Below, one piece after another: positions 13,709 through 21,136 of a stretch of 21,750 nucleotides of DNA. Each line of letters opens with the position of its first letter. Positions within the stretch are counted from its first letter, which is position 1. Location: the NCBI GenBank assembly GCA_964570895.1, contig CAZMZD010000021.1, forward strand, positions 1 to 21,750, written 5' to 3'. A program made the translations under genes and the position numbers. The notes beneath the pieces are model-generated. The model was not told the DNA's origin. It made no database searches and saw nothing but the letters and a program-made list of their open reading frames with translations. Source of the stretch: RGIG1918 sp964570895 (lineage in GTDB: Bacteria > Cyanobacteriota > Vampirovibrionia > Gastranaerophilales > Gastranaerophilaceae).

Positions 13709-15031
13709 ATGTCATTTGAACCACTTACAGAAAAAGGAATTCCACTCGAAAAACAACTCAGATATTGGGAGCAGATTGCCAAAAAGCCATACAATAAGGC
13801 AGATGTGGATTGTTACACAAGAACAAGACAGATTTTGATGAACGGTATTGAAATTGAGGCTTGGGGCTTTAAACACCTGTTTTCAAGGCTTTGCCCTGAT
13901 GTCGATGACTGCAAAGTGGTTTCTAATATTAGACGAATTGAAGATACGCAGCAAACGACCATTAATTGGCTTGCGCCATCGTGCCAAACCGTGCTTGAAA
14001 CAACGCTTGGCTATGAACAGGTTGCGGTGGATTTAACCGCGTGGCTTGCGCAAAATGAGCCTGACGAATACGTAAAAGAAACTTTTAATTTTGGCTTGCT
14101 TGAAGATTTTGACCACTTGTATAGATATAGTCAGTGGATTAATATGCTTGAGGGCAAGTGCCCTAATTCGATTTTGCAAGGGCAAACAGATGTGATTTTA
14201 GGGCGCCCGACACAACATCACCATAATGAAAATTATTTAAGAATTAGAAAACCTTACGACAAAGGCACTGCTAAACCTCAAACAAAAGTTAATATTTTAA
14301 CGGTCTTGTCTGCTGAACAGCAAACGCATAACTATTATGCGGAGCACGGTTTTGCGTATGCAAACAAGGTTTTAAGAGAAACTTACGCTGAAATTAAAGA
14401 CGTGGAAGAAGAACATGTAACTATGTATGAATCTTTAATCGACCCGCGCGAGAGCATTTACGAAAAACTTTTACTCCATGAATTTACCGAAGTTTGCAAT
14501 TATTACACTTGTTATGACGACGAAGTGGACGACAGAATAAAAGGCATTTGGGAAATGTTTTTGAATTTTGAAATTGAGCATTTAAAAATTGCCGCTGAAT
14601 TATTTAAAAAATATGAAAACCGCGACCCTGATGAAGTTATCGGGCACAAAATTGTTATCCCTTCGCGCTTTAAATCTCAAAAGTTCCACGTGGAGCACAC
14701 TTTGAGAAATGAAATTGATAAAAGATTGGGCGACGAATGCAGTTTTTCTTATTCTCATGTTTCTGAACTTCCTGACGATTGGGCAAGTTACAGAGTTCAA
14801 GAAAAATTTGCTGAATTTGGCGCGCCGACAGAAGAAACGATTGATTTAACAAAACATTTCCGCGGGCGCGATATCGTTATTGCAAATGAAAATTTAAAAA
14901 GAGATGAAATTAAACTTTTAGACAAAGCGCTTCAAAAGAAGGCAAACGCCAAAAACACAGTCACGCCTGAAATGCTTGATATGATGATTAAAAATTTCGA
15001 GGCAGAGAAAGAAAAGAAGGCGGAAAGCTAA
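13709..15031 (+). CDS. Ferritin-like diiron-domain protein
   Basis: A 440-residue, mostly helical, probably cytoplasmic protein without signal peptide. In the middle third a four-helix ferritin-like pattern is visible: Glu203 in SAEQQTHNYY, ExxH at 233-236 in VEEEHVTMYE, Glu258 in LLHEFTEVCNYY, and ExxH at 288-291 in NFEIEHLKIAAEL. Two ExxH motifs with two further Glu residues are what a carboxylate-bridged diiron site needs. The N-terminal half also has helical His/Glu segments (EAWGFKHLF, LEDFDHLYRY) and may be a second ferritin-like unit. AAAGGA before ATG 13709 fixes the start; the ATG 15 bases earlier lacks a site. In an anaerobe, iron storage or peroxide/oxygen detoxification would fit, but the reaction is unknown. 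Confidence 0.72.
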   Translation: MSFEPLTEKGIPLEKQLRYWEQIAKKPYNKADVDCYTRTRQILMNGIEIEAWGFKHLFSRLCPDVDDCKVVSNIRRIEDTQQTTINWLAPSCQTVLETTLGYEQVAVDLTAWLAQNEPDEYVKETFNFGLLEDFDHLYRYSQWINMLEGKCPNSILQGQTDVILGRPTQHHHNENYLRIRKPYDKGTAKPQTKVNILTVLSAEQQTHNYYAEHGFAYANKVLRETYAEIKDVEEEHVTMYESLIDPRESIYEKLLLHEFTEVCNYYTCYDDEVDDRIKGIWEMFLNFEIEHLKIAAELFKKYENRDPDEVIGHKIVIPSRFKSQKFHVEHTLRNEIDKRLGDECSFSYSHVSELPDDWASYRVQEKFAEFGAPTEETIDLTKHFRGRDIVIANENLKRDEIKLLDKALQKKANAKNTVTPEMLDMMIKNFEAEKEKKAES

Positions 15032-15065
15032 ACTTTTTATTTTTTAAAAGTTGTAAGCAGTAGCA

Positions 15066-15250
15066 GTAGGGTGCGTTTATACGCACCTTATTTGCGACAA
15101 AAATTGTAAAACGTAGGTCAGGCACTGCCTGACAAACTAAAATAAATATCGTCATCCTGAATTTATTTCAGGATCTTATCAGCCTATGAAGCTCAACATT
15201 GTTTGTTGCGCCTCAAAATTTGTAAGACCTTGAAACTAGTTCAGGGTGAC
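15066..15250. repeat. 185-bp composite repeat, copy 1
   Basis: It matches 15683-15867 with two mismatches. In order it contains the hairpins GGTGCGT/ACGCACC, GTCAGGCA/TGCCTGAC and ATCCTGAA/TTCAGGAT, a spacer of about 60 bases, and a TGAAACTAGTTCA palindrome within a Gly-rich CCTTG/CAGGG arm pair. Confidence 0.92.
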
Positions 15251-15264
15251 GGTTTATAGTTTTT

Positions 15265-15281
15265 GTCAGGCACTGCCTGAC
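15265..15281. repeat. GTCAGGCA hairpin, extra copy
   Basis: GTCAGGCACTGCCTGAC is an 8-bp palindrome with a one-base centre. It is identical to 15117-15133 and 15734-15750 inside the 185-bp repeats. Confidence 0.9.
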
Positions 15282-15300
15282 AAATTAAAACAAGCTGTAG

Positions 15301-15320
15301 GTTGGGCATACTTGCCCAAC
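15301..15320. repeat. GTAGG-headed hairpin with GTTGGGCA stem
   Basis: GTTGGGCA and TGCCCAAC pair perfectly around TACT, directly after GTAG. It is the same layout as the neighbouring GTAGG hairpins but with a different stem. Confidence 0.85.
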
Positions 15321-15335
15321 AAGTTAATTAATAAC

Positions 15336-15398
15336 CCGTCATCCTGAAAGCGTAGAAAATGAGGCAAAGCCGTAATTTTCAAGCTGTTCAGGATCTTG
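15336..15398. repeat. 63-bp imperfect palindrome, copy B
   Basis: Second copy of 13391-13453, in the same orientation with one base different, 1,945 bases away on the other side of the ferritin-like gene. Confidence 0.9.
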
Positions 15399-15428
15399 CC
15401 ATTTTTGCAACCTGACATTTTATACCTT

Positions 15429-15483
15429 CTTCATTTTCTTTCTTTGACACTCAAGCGCCGTAACGCAAAGAAAGAAAATGAAG
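15429..15483. repeat. Perfect 18-bp inverted repeat
   Basis: CTTCATTTTCTTTCTTTG (15429-15446) pairs with its exact complement at 15466-15483 around a 19-base loop. A second hairpin, AAACATG/CATGTTT, follows at 15494-15511. There is no T run after either, so a terminator is unlikely. Confidence 0.85.
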
Positions 15484-15682
15484 CAAAAGAAAGAAACATG
15501 GGCTCATGTTTAGCTCCTGCCATTTTTCAAATTTTTATCTCAGAAATCGCAGTTGAGCTTTTGCGAATAGCTATTTAACAAAAATATGCTTCACTGACAG
15601 TAACTAATATTGTGACCGCAAAACCTCTCCGCTTTTTCTGTTTAGTGATAAGAATTTTGAAAAATTAAATCAAATTAAAACT

Positions 15683-15867
15683 GTAGGGTGCGTTTATACG
15701 CACCTTATTTGCGACAAAAATTGTAAAACGTAGGTCAGGCACTGCCTGACAAACTAAAATAAATATCGTCATCCTGAATTTATTTCAGGATCTTATCAGC
15801 CTATGAAGCTCAACATTGTTTGTTGCGCCTCAAAATTTGTAAGACCCTGAAACGAGTTCAGGGTGAC
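15683..15867. repeat. 185-bp composite repeat, copy 2
   Basis: Offset 617 from copy 1, with two differences (CCCTG for CCTTG, ACGAG for ACTAG). In this copy the last hairpin is an 8-bp stem, ACCCTGAA with TTCAGGGT. Confidence 0.92.
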
Positions 15868-15891
15868 TACTTATATATTTTATCATAGCCC

Positions 15892-15914
15892 GTAGGTTAG
15901 GCTTTCGGCCCAAC
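15892..15914. repeat. Diverged GTAGG-headed hairpin
   Basis: GTAG is followed by GTTAGGC and GCCCAAC, pairing with one mismatch around TTTCG. It resembles 15301-15320. Confidence 0.6.
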
Positions 15915-16096
15915 ATCAAAAAAACATACTGTGTTCCGCCTCAACAACATAAAACCCACATGTCGGTTTTCACCCCAACAAAATAAAGCCCTCATCTCAA
16001 TTGTAAATTTTTCGTAACATCGCTATCGCTAGATAGCAAAAAAAAAACAAAAAAACTTAATTACTATATAAGGAGTTTATAAAAAGAGGTATAAAA

Positions 16097-16477
16097 ATGA
16101 CAGTTAATGGTATCAATGGTATTTCACAAGTTAATTTTAAAGGCGCAGAGGCTCCGCAAGGCGCAGACGTTTCTGTTTTTGCAAATCAAAGCGCAAACTT
16201 AGAAGCAGCACCTGCCGCCGACACTTTAGAATTAACCGCTCAAGAACAACCCAAAAAGAGTAAGAAGGGTTTGTTAATCGGGCTTGGCGCTCTTGCTGCG
16301 GCCGCAGTTGCAGTTGGGATTGGTATTAAAACAGGCAAAATCAAAAACCCTCTCAAGAAAAATGATATCGAAAAAGCCGGCGAACAGCTTAAAAAAGGAG
16401 CAGATGAAGCCAAAGAAGCCGTGGAAAAAGGAAAGAAGAACTTGCAAACATCACAGATGAAATTAAGGATAAAGTAA
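16097..16477 (+). CDS. 5' fragment: NFKG motif plus membrane helix
   Basis: As read, this frame gives 126 residues ending TAA at 16477. AGAGGT lies seven bases before the ATG. It contains VNFKG, a Lys cluster and the helix GLLIGLGALAAAAVAVGIGI. The last 14 or so residues after EAVEKG look out of frame. It is part of the frameshifted gene 16097-17367. Confidence 0.6.
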   Translation: MTVNGINGISQVNFKGAEAPQGADVSVFANQSANLEAAPAADTLELTAQEQPKKSKKGLLIGLGALAAAAVAVGIGIKTGKIKNPLKKNDIEKAGEQLKKGADEAKEAVEKGKKNLQTSQMKLRIK

Positions 16478-16572
16478 AAGGAAATAAAGATTTTTCAGGC
16501 ACGCTAAAGGGCAAAAAGGGCGATGATTTAGTCGAACTCGTATATGAAAACGGGAAAATTAAATCTTCTCTT

Positions 16573-17367
16573 GTGCAAGATAAAGACGGAAACAAAGTTT
16601 TATCTAAAACATTTGAAACATTGGAAGACGGTTCTAAAGAAATAAGTATCAAAAACGGCGATAAAAGCACTGATATTAAGCTTTTTTATGATAACAAAAC
16701 AGGAAAAGTAAATAGTATATTCAAAAAAGGGAAACATGATTTCGGCTCAAGGATAGATTTGCTTGATGGTAAAATACAAGCAAAAGCAACCGGGGGACAG
16801 TGTACAATAGAAAAAGCAGAAATTTTTGACTCTAATGGTAAAGTTGCAAAAACCATTAAGGTTAGTGATTATATAAATAATGGCACTTGTGTTGATATTA
16901 TCTCAAGCGATGAACCAGAAAAAATTATTACTGCTAAATGCTTGAATGATAATCCTATCAAAACAAAGGTTGCAGATTTAAAATTTGGCGAACCTAAAAA
17001 GATATTATATACAAAAGATGGAACAAGCCTGCTTATTGCTGATAACGGTAGTAATAAACAGTACTCTTTCATACAACCTGATACAAGAAGTATAGTATTG
17101 AGTGTGCAACCCGAAAACACCACGCTAACTAAAAATGGGAAAGCTGTCCAAACTGTAAACTTTACCGAATTTGGAAGCAATGGAGAATGTTTGAATAGTG
17201 CTTTATTTGTAGATGGTAAACCGAGAAAGGGCGAACCATATTTAGTATTGAATTCCAAAAAAGCATTCATCCCTCAAATCAATAATCTCCTTGAGTTATT
17301 AAAAAAAGAAAAAATACAACTCGATATGCCAATTGAAGATATTGAAAAATCAATAAAGAAAATATAA
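16573..17367 (+). CDS. 3' fragment: beta-rich region of the frameshifted gene
   Basis: 264 residues from a GTG with no ribosome binding site. The same frame is open and coding-like back to about 16430, so this start is probably not a true start. The product is rich in Lys, Asp, Asn and Gly with short beta strands; no enzyme motif is recognised. Confidence 0.55.
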   Translation: MQDKDGNKVLSKTFETLEDGSKEISIKNGDKSTDIKLFYDNKTGKVNSIFKKGKHDFGSRIDLLDGKIQAKATGGQCTIEKAEIFDSNGKVAKTIKVSDYINNGTCVDIISSDEPEKIITAKCLNDNPIKTKVADLKFGEPKKILYTKDGTSLLIADNGSNKQYSFIQPDTRSIVLSVQPENTTLTKNGKAVQTVNFTEFGSNGECLNSALFVDGKPRKGEPYLVLNSKKAFIPQINNLLELLKKEKIQLDMPIEDIEKSIKKI

Positions 17368-17386
17368 AGTCTAAAAAATATCCGCA

Positions 17387-17428
17387 AAACAAAACCCTCC
17401 AAGGATTACTCCCTAGAGGGTTTTGTTT
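17387..17428. terminator. Bidirectional terminator between convergent genes
   Basis: AAACAAAACCCTC (17387-17399) pairs perfectly with GAGGGTTTTGTTT (17416-17428) around 16 bases. It lies between the ends of the NFKG gene and the pyruvate:ferredoxin oxidoreductase gene. Confidence 0.8.
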
Positions 17429-17443
17429 ATTTTAGCAAACTAA

Positions 17444-20400
17444 TTATTTCATCAATTCGCCAACTGATTTGTATACAGCCATGCGTTTTGCTGCATCTTC
17501 TTCAGCTTGTTTATAGAGCGATTCAGCCGCTTCAGGGTTAGTTTTGAGAAGCGATTTGTATCGGCCTTCAGATCTGATGAAGTCTTGGTAATTTCCTTTT
17601 GGATCTTTAGCGTCCCAAGTGAATGGATTTTCATTCGCTGGGTTGTATCTGTAAAGTGGGAAATACCCTGCTTCAACAGCTCTTTGTTGTTCTGTTTGAG
17701 TTTTGCTCATGTCAATTCCGTGAGCGATACAAGGAGCATAAGCGAAGATGATTGATGGTCCGTTATATGCTTCTGCTTCTTGGAATGCTTTTAATGTTTG
17801 GTTTCTATCAGCACCAAGTGCAACTGAAGCTACATAAACATAGCCATAAGACATGCTCATTAAGCCCATGTTTTTCTTGTATGTGCGTTTGCCGCCTGTT
17901 GCAAATTTAGCAACTGCGCCTGTTGGAGTTGATTTAGAAGCTTGACCGCCAGTGTTTGAGTAAACTTCTGTGTCAAGAACAAGAATGTTTACGTTTTTGC
18001 CTTGAGCTAACACATGGTCGATACCGCCGTATCCGATGTCGTTTGCCCAACCGTCACCACCGATAATCCAAACAGATTTATCTGTGAAGTAGTCTTGAAG
18101 TTCGATAACCTTTTTAAGGTCAGAGCAATCAACATCTGCATATTTTGCAAGAGTTGCTTTTGCTGCTTCTTGAGCTTTAACTGCTTCTTCTGTTTTTGAA
18201 TTGTCGAAGTGAGCCATAGCTGCTTCAAGTGCTTCTTTTAAGTCTGCAGGTGTTTTTTCACATTCAAGAACTTTTTCAACATAAGTTTTTAAAGTGTTTC
18301 TGTTTTGGTCAACTGCGAGCCTCATACCAAAGCCAAATTCAGCGTTATCTTCAAATAATGAGTTTGCCCAAGCCGGTCCTCTTCCTTCTTTTGTTTTTGT
18401 GTAAGGAATTGTTGGGAATGTGCCTGAGTAAATTGAAGAACAACCTGTTGCATTGGCAACGATTGCATTGTCGCCAAATAATTGTGAAACTAATTTAACA
18501 TAAGGTGTTTCACCACAACCTGCGCAAGCGCCTGAGAATTCAAATAATGGTTTTCTAAGCATTGCGCCTTTGATTGTTTTTGTTGTATTTTTGCCCATTA
18601 CGTTATCCGGTGCTTCATCGAAGAATTTTTCGTTTTCAACCTCGCCTGCTTCAACTTCTTTTTCAATTGTTGACCAAGATAATGCCGGTGTTTCAGGTTT
18701 ATTTTTGTTGATTGGGCATTGGTCTAAGCATACGCCGCAACCTGTACAGTCGTTGCAATAAACTTGAACTTTGAATTTTTCACCGTTTGCGTTAGGTTTA
18801 GCGTCAACTGCATTAAAGCTTGCAGGAGCTTTTTCCATAGTGTCTTTTTCAAAGAGTTTAGTTCTGATTGCAGCGTGTGGACAAGCAGAAGCACAAATGC
18901 CGCATTGAATACAAACATCTGAATTCCAATGAGGAACTCTTGGTGCGATACCTCTTTTTTCAAGGCAAGCTGTGCCTGTTGGGATTGTGCCGTCAGCAGA
19001 CATAGCTGAAACAGGGATATCGTCGCCTTTTTGACGCATTGATGGTTCAATGATGTCTTGAGTGAATTTGTCTGCGTTGTCTGGAATTAATTTAATTTCA
19101 TCAGCGCAAGCAACTCCGTCTAAGCTTGCAGGAATAACAACTTCTTCAGTTGAGTTGACTGCAGCGTCGATAAGAGCCAAGTTCATATTAACAACATCGT
19201 CGCCTTTTTTCTTGAAGGTTTTCTTTGTCATTTCTTTCATACCTTCTAAAGCTTGTTCGAATGGAATAATTCCTGAAACTTTGAAGTATGCAACCATCAT
19301 AACTGTGTTTGCGCCTTTGCCGCGAAGCCCAGGTTGTTCTTTGATTAATTTTTCAGCGTCAACATTGTAGAATTTAATTTTCTTATCAATGATTGTTTTT
19401 TGCATATCTTTTGTTAAGTGGCTGAAAGCTTCTTCTTTTGACCAAGGTGAGTTGAGCAAGAATGTGCCGCCTTCTTTAATGCCTTTTAACAAGTCATATC
19501 TGCCGATGTATGCGTGAGCTGAGCAAGATACGAAGTCTGGCGCAGTGATTAAATATGTTGATTTAATTTGTTTGTCGCCAAAACGTAAGTGCGAAACAGT
19601 AACGCCGAATGATTTTTTAGAGTCGTAAGCAAAGTATGCTTGAGCGTCTTTGTCTGTATATTGACCAATGATTTTGATTGAGTTTTTGTTGGCACCAACT
19701 GTACCGTCTGAGCCTAAGCCCCAGAACATGCAGTTTGTTGTGCCGGCTGGTTCTGTAACGATGTGTTCTTCGATTTTTAATGAAGTGTTTGTAACGTCGT
19801 CTTCGATACCAACTGTGAAACCGTGGAAACCATTGTTTTCAGAGTGTTTGTAAATTGCAAGAACCATTGAAGGAGTGAATTCTTTTGAAGATAAGCCATA
19901 TCTTCCGCCAATGATTTTAATGCCTGAATTTTCAAGCGCTGCAACAACGTCTAAGTATAATGGTTCGCCAATTGCGCCAGGTTCTTTTGTTCTGTCAAGA
20001 ACTGCAATTCTCTTAACTGTTGCAGGAACTGCTTTTTTAAATCTTTCAACATCGAACGGTCTGTATAATCTAACTTTAACCAAACCATATTTTGTTCCGC
20101 GAGTTGCGTTTAAGTATTCGATTGTTTCTTCGATTGTTTCACAGCCTGAACCCATAGCAACGATTATGTCCGTAGCGTCTGGTGCACCAACGTAATCAAA
20201 TGGGTGATATTGTCTGCCTGTAACTGCGGCAACTTTATCCATATATTCTTGAACGATGTCAGGAGTTGCATTGTAGAATTTATTAACAGTTTCGCGGCCT
20301 TGGAAGTAAACGTCTGTGTTTTGTGCGCCAACTTTACAAATTGGAGCTTCAGGGCGAAGCGCTCTTTGTCTAAATTCTTCAATGTATTGTGGTTCAACTA

Positions 20401-20980
20401 ATTTAGCGATGTCTTCGTAAGAAATTTCTTCGATTTTGTGAATTTCGTGAGATGTTCTGAAGCCATCAAAGAATTGTAAGAAAGGAACTTTTGACTTGTA
20501 TGTTGCAAGGTGAGCAACAAGAGCTAAATCCATTTCTTCTTGAACACTGTTTGCTGCAAGCATTGCATAACCTGTGTTACGGCAACCCATAACGTCTGAG
20601 TGGTCGCCAAAAATTGCGAGCGATTGAGCTGCAATTGCACGAGCTGAAACGTGAATAACATGCGGTAGCATTTCGCCTGCTGCTTTGTGCATAACAGGTA
20701 TCATCAATAATAAGCCTTGAGAAGCTGTATAAGTTGATGTTAAAGAACCTGCTGCAAGTGACCCGTGTAGAGCGCCTGCTGCACCTGCTTCAGATTGCAT
20801 TTCAGCAACTGAAACTTCTTTACCCCAAATGTTCTTTCTGTGTTGAGAAGACCATTCATCAACCCATTCTCCCATTGTTGAAGACGGAGTGATTGGGTAA
20901 ATTGCGGAAACTTCACTTAATGCATAAGCGATATGCGCTGCTGCATAGTTTCCGTCAACTGTGATTGTTTTACCAGCCAT
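17444..20980 (-). CDS. nifJ: Pyruvate:ferredoxin (flavodoxin) oxidoreductase, one-chain type
   Basis: A 1,178-residue cytoplasmic enzyme that oxidises pyruvate and CoA to acetyl-CoA and CO2, passing electrons to ferredoxin or flavodoxin. All domains of the homodimeric type are present in order: the N-terminal pyrimidine-binding domain (YPITPSSTMGEW, about 28-39), the transketolase-C-like and CoA-binding region, the gamma domain, two [4Fe-4S] clusters (Cys690/693/696/700 and Cys742/745/748/751/755), and the C-terminal TPP domain. There ACAGCGETPY gives Cys819/822 for the proximal cluster and GGDGWANDIGYGG with VYSNTGGQ binds Mg-TPP. The length is full. AAGGAGG precedes the ATG by 11 bases. It is transcribed alone, between a terminator on each side. 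It is the main energy-metabolism gene of the window and marks an anaerobic life. Confidence 0.97.
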   Translation of the reverse strand: MAGKTITVDGNYAAAHIAYALSEVSAIYPITPSSTMGEWVDEWSSQHRKNIWGKEVSVAEMQSEAGAAGALHGSLAAGSLTSTYTASQGLLLMIPVMHKAAGEMLPHVIHVSARAIAAQSLAIFGDHSDVMGCRNTGYAMLAANSVQEEMDLALVAHLATYKSKVPFLQFFDGFRTSHEIHKIEEISYEDIAKLVEPQYIEEFRQRALRPEAPICKVGAQNTDVYFQGRETVNKFYNATPDIVQEYMDKVAAVTGRQYHPFDYVGAPDATDIIVAMGSGCETIEETIEYLNATRGTKYGLVKVRLYRPFDVERFKKAVPATVKRIAVLDRTKEPGAIGEPLYLDVVAALENSGIKIIGGRYGLSSKEFTPSMVLAIYKHSENNGFHGFTVGIEDDVTNTSLKIEEHIVTEPAGTTNCMFWGLGSDGTVGANKNSIKIIGQYTDKDAQAYFAYDSKKSFGVTVSHLRFGDKQIKSTYLITAPDFVSCSAHAYIGRYDLLKGIKEGGTFLLNSPWSKEEAFSHLTKDMQKTIIDKKIKFYNVDAEKLIKEQPGLRGKGANTVMMVAYFKVSGIIPFEQALEGMKEMTKKTFKKKGDDVVNMNLALIDAAVNSTEEVVIPASLDGVACADEIKLIPDNADKFTQDIIEPSMRQKGDDIPVSAMSADGTIPTGTACLEKRGIAPRVPHWNSDVCIQCGICASACPHAAIRTKLFEKDTMEKAPASFNAVDAKPNANGEKFKVQVYCNDCTGCGVCLDQCPINKNKPETPALSWSTIEKEVEAGEVENEKFFDEAPDNVMGKNTTKTIKGAMLRKPLFEFSGACAGCGETPYVKLVSQLFGDNAIVANATGCSSIYSGTFPTIPYTKTKEGRGPAWANSLFEDNAEFGFGMRLAVDQNRNTLKTYVEKVLECEKTPADLKEALEAAMAHFDNSKTEEAVKAQEAAKATLAKYADVDCSDLKKVIELQDYFTDKSVWIIGGDGWANDIGYGGIDHVLAQGKNVNILVLDTEVYSNTGGQASKSTPTGAVAKFATGGKRTYKKNMGLMSMSYGYVYVASVALGADRNQTLKAFQEAEAYNGPSIIFAYAPCIAHGIDMSKTQTEQQRAVEAGYFPLYRYNPANENPFTWDAKDPKGNYQDFIRSEGRYKSLLKTNPEAAESLYKQAEEDAAKRMAVYKSVGELMK

Positions 20981-21088
20981 AATAAATAATTCCTCCTTAT
21001 TTTACTGACTTTTCGCTAATTTCTCTCATATACAAAAAGATACCGCGAAAACAACAAAATTACAAGGAAATTATCCTTAAATTCCCAT

Positions 21089-21119
21089 GAAAAAAGACCG
21101 ATAAAATCGGCCTTTTTTG
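21089..21119. terminator. Terminator after the PETK-repeat gene
   Basis: GACCGA (21096-21101) pairs with TCGGCC (21107-21112) with one G-T pair. It has an A run on the left (U for minus transcripts) and a T run on the right. On minus it ends the gene that stops at 21137 before the pyruvate oxidoreductase gene. Confidence 0.8.
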
Positions 21120-21136
21120 TTATATGTTCGCATTAA

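Larger units (their letters stand above)
15032..16096. other. 1-kb gene-free region built of hairpin repeats
   Basis: I find no credible gene here. The 60-codon reading at 15396 has no ribosome site and crosses a palindrome. The region holds two copies of a 185-bp composite repeat, the 63-bp palindrome copy B, several short hairpins headed by GTAGG, an 18-bp perfect inverted repeat, and a GCTATC/GATAGC hairpin (16022-16037) beside an A-rich tract. The final 40 bases carry AAGGAG and AGAGG before the gene starting at 16097. Confidence 0.8.
16097..17367 (+). pseudogene. NFKG-motif membrane protein gene, broken by one frameshift
   Basis: Two readings in different frames join into one 423-residue protein if one base is gained near 16425-16445. 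Adding one A to the AAAAA run at 16425-16429 restores it. The downstream frame is closed by TGA at 16405, and the upstream frame ends at 16477, which bounds the shift. The restored protein has VNFKG near residues 13-17, a low-complexity stretch, KKSKK, one Gly/Ala-rich membrane helix (about 56-77), a Lys/Glu helical part, and a large beta-rich C-terminal region with repeated short strands such as YENGKIKSSL and YDNKTGKVNSI. It may be a real mutation, a phase-variable run, programmed slippage or an assembly error. The function is unknown. Confidence 0.75.

Noticed and set aside
15396..15578. 60-codon plus-strand reading in the repeat region
   Set aside because: No ribosome site, and it runs through the 18-bp inverted repeat and another hairpin.
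15066..15867. Possible CRISPR array or transposon with terminal inverted repeats
   Set aside because: Repeats are few, in different sizes and not regularly spaced; no transposase or cas gene is present and the 185-bp copies are in direct orientation.
16022..16060. GCTATC/GATAGC hairpin beside an A run as a terminator
   Set aside because: The A run follows the stem on plus, so plus transcripts have no U tract; on minus the U run precedes the stem.
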